From positions 1-64,000 of the forward strand of contig NZ_BCVH01000004.1 of NCBI RefSeq assembly GCF_001591645.1: DNA of 64,000 nt, given 5' to 3'. Under the pieces are notes generated by a model. It was not told the origin of the DNA, searched no databases, and saw nothing but the letters and a program-made list of their open reading frames with translations. The DNA comes from Robertmurraya korlensis NBRC 107688 (GTDB taxonomy: Bacteria; Bacillota; Bacilli; Bacillales; Cytobacillaceae). Of the stretch, positions 63,099-64,000 are shown piece by piece; the stretch's first letter is position 1, and the number at the start of each line of letters is the position of its first letter. The position numbers and the translations under genes were made by a program.

Positions 63099-63734
63099 AT
63101 GACGAAAGTTCTTTACATTACTGCTCATCCACACGATGACACACAGTCATATAGTATGGCTGTAGGGAAAGCATTTATTGACACGTACAAAGAAAAGAAT
63201 ACAGACCATGAAGTTGTTCATTTAGACCTTTACAAAGAAAACATACCTCAAATTGATGTTGACGTGTTTAGTGGCTGGGGCAAGCTTCAGTCAGGAAAAG
63301 GCTTTGACGAGCTTTCTTCAGAGGAAAAAGAAAAAGTGGCACGTCTTGGTGAACTGGTAGATCAATTTGTGTCTTTTGACAAATATATTTTTGTGACCCC
63401 ATTCTGGAACTTCTCGTTCCCTCCAGTAATGAAGGCTTATATTGATGCTGTTTCAGTTGCTGGAAAAACATTTAAGTATACGGCAGAAGGACCAGTAGGA
63501 TTGTTAACGGATAAAAAAGCGTTACATATCCAAGCTCGCGGTGGTGTTTACTCTGAAGGACCTGCTGCAGATTTTGAAATGGGACACCGTTATTTAAGCA
63601 TTATCATGCAGTTTTACGGAGTACCTTCGTTTGAAGGACTATTTGTTGAAGGTCATGCCGCTATGCCAGAAAAAGCACAAGAAATCAAAGAAAATGCAAT
63701 CGCTAGAGCAAAGGATTTGGCACATACATTTTAA
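63099..63734 (+). CDS. FMN-dependent NADH-azoreductase
   Basis: This 211-aa flavodoxin-fold protein belongs to the AzoR/AcpD family: [19 protein letters not shown] (FMN phosphate loop), [33 protein letters not shown]. It reduces quinones and azo compounds with NADH. ATG 63099 is placed after GAAAGGAAAG; the ATG at 63075 lies before that site. Confidence 0.9.
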   Translation: MTKVLYITAHPHDDTQSYSMAVGKAFIDTYKEKNTDHEVVHLDLYKENIPQIDVDVFSGWGKLQSGKGFDELSSEEKEKVARLGELVDQFVSFDKYIFVTPFWNFSFPPVMKAYIDAVSVAGKTFKYTAEGPVGLLTDKKALHIQARGGVYSEGPAADFEMGHRYLSIIMQFYGVPSFEGLFVEGHAAMPEKAQEIKENAIARAKDLAHTF

Positions 63735-63736
63735 AA

Positions 63737-63772
63737 TCAAAAGAGCCAACGATCATTCGTTGGCTCTTTTGA
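63737..63772. terminator. Bidirectional terminator
   Basis: AAAAGAGCCAACG (63739-63751) pairs perfectly with CGTTGGCTCTTTT (63758-63770). It separates the azoreductase from the convergent GNAT gene. Confidence 0.85.
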
Positions 63773-63776
63773 CTTA

Positions 63777-64000
63777 CTATAGTTTTACCTGTTGTTGTTC
63801 CCACTCAGATCTCAGAATCCCCATTATAATACGATCAGAGTAGTTGCCGTCACGATAAATAGCGGAACGAAGTCTGCCTTCTTCAACAAAGCCAGCTTTC
63901 TCATATGCACGGATAGCACGACCGTTATAGCCGATGACGTCCAAACCGACTCTATGTAGATTTAACTCATGGAATGCATAACGTAGAATCAGCTCTAGTG
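63777..64000 (-). CDS. GNAT acetyltransferase (RimJ/RimL type), 3' part
   Basis: The minus-strand frame is open to the right edge and ends with TAG at 63777. The 74 residues seen are the C-terminal GNAT half: ILRYAFHELNLHRVGLDVIG, NGRAIRAYEKAGFVEEG, YRDGNYSDRIIMGILRSE. This is the RimJ/RimL or SpeG-like group. The start lies outside the window. Confidence 0.85.
   Translation of the reverse strand, partial: LELILRYAFHELNLHRVGLDVIGYNGRAIRAYEKAGFVEEGRLRSAIYRDGNYSDRIIMGILRSEWEQQQVKL

Overview
The window looks like chromosomal DNA of an endospore-forming Bacillaceae bacterium. Evidence: low G+C, strong AGGAGG-type ribosome binding sites, frequent TTG/GTG starts, a spore polysaccharide (sps) cluster, a KinA/KinE-type sporulation kinase, an Arg T-box leader and a YwaC-type small alarmone synthetase. 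I see no rRNA, tRNA, CRISPR array, insertion sequence or prophage.

Region 1 (1-20.7 kb) is a spore-surface glycan and structural-protein island. It opens with the 3' end of a collagen-like protein, then GT4, GT2-lectin, GT2-TPR and CgeB-like glycosyltransferases, a long coiled-coil fibre protein (580 aa, five 71-residue repeats), and a 13-gene run (8100-20020). That run is spsA, spsB, two SDR enzymes, pseC, spsF, pseG, pseH, pseI, then spsI-J-K-L. The middle genes encode a complete route to a CMP-pseudaminic-acid-type nonulosonate and the last four a dTDP-rhamnose-type route. Three small proteins (73, 74 and 73 aa) and the C-terminus of the fibre share one undescribed domain pattern. Three candidate sigma-K promoters fit late mother-cell expression.

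Region 2 (20.9-29.2 kb) holds an acyltransferase-like gene with a GGDEF-EAL protein, a GAF-PP2C phosphatase, a flavin-dependent oxidoreductase, a manganese-type (yybP-ykoY) riboswitch with no obvious metal gene after it, a lipoprotein, and argS behind a T-box.

Region 3 (29.5-48 kb) is mixed housekeeping and signalling: an AspT-type transporter, a LacI regulator with a palindromic operator, a HesB-like gene with an in-frame TGA exactly at the conserved Cys (candidate selenocysteine), two diguanylate cyclases, a CDF metal exporter, a sporulation-type kinase, a TudS-like DUF523 protein, an ABC exporter, a secreted nuclease-like protein, a Nudix hydrolase, a MocR regulator and membrane proteins.

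Region 4 (48-64 kb) has a TetR regulator divergent from a BCCT transporter and CocE-type hydrolase, a small alarmone synthetase convergent with an odd guanylate-kinase paralog, a Fur-boxed ferredoxin reductase next to an HpaB-type monooxygenase, a diguanylate cyclase split by a G9 tract, a PadR/DUF1700/DUF4173 cluster, a uridine-kinase-like gene, an azoreductase and the end of a GNAT gene.

The best leads for something new are the spore fibre/small-protein domain family, the TGA-containing HesB-like gene, the poly-G-interrupted cyclase, and the apparently orphan riboswitch.
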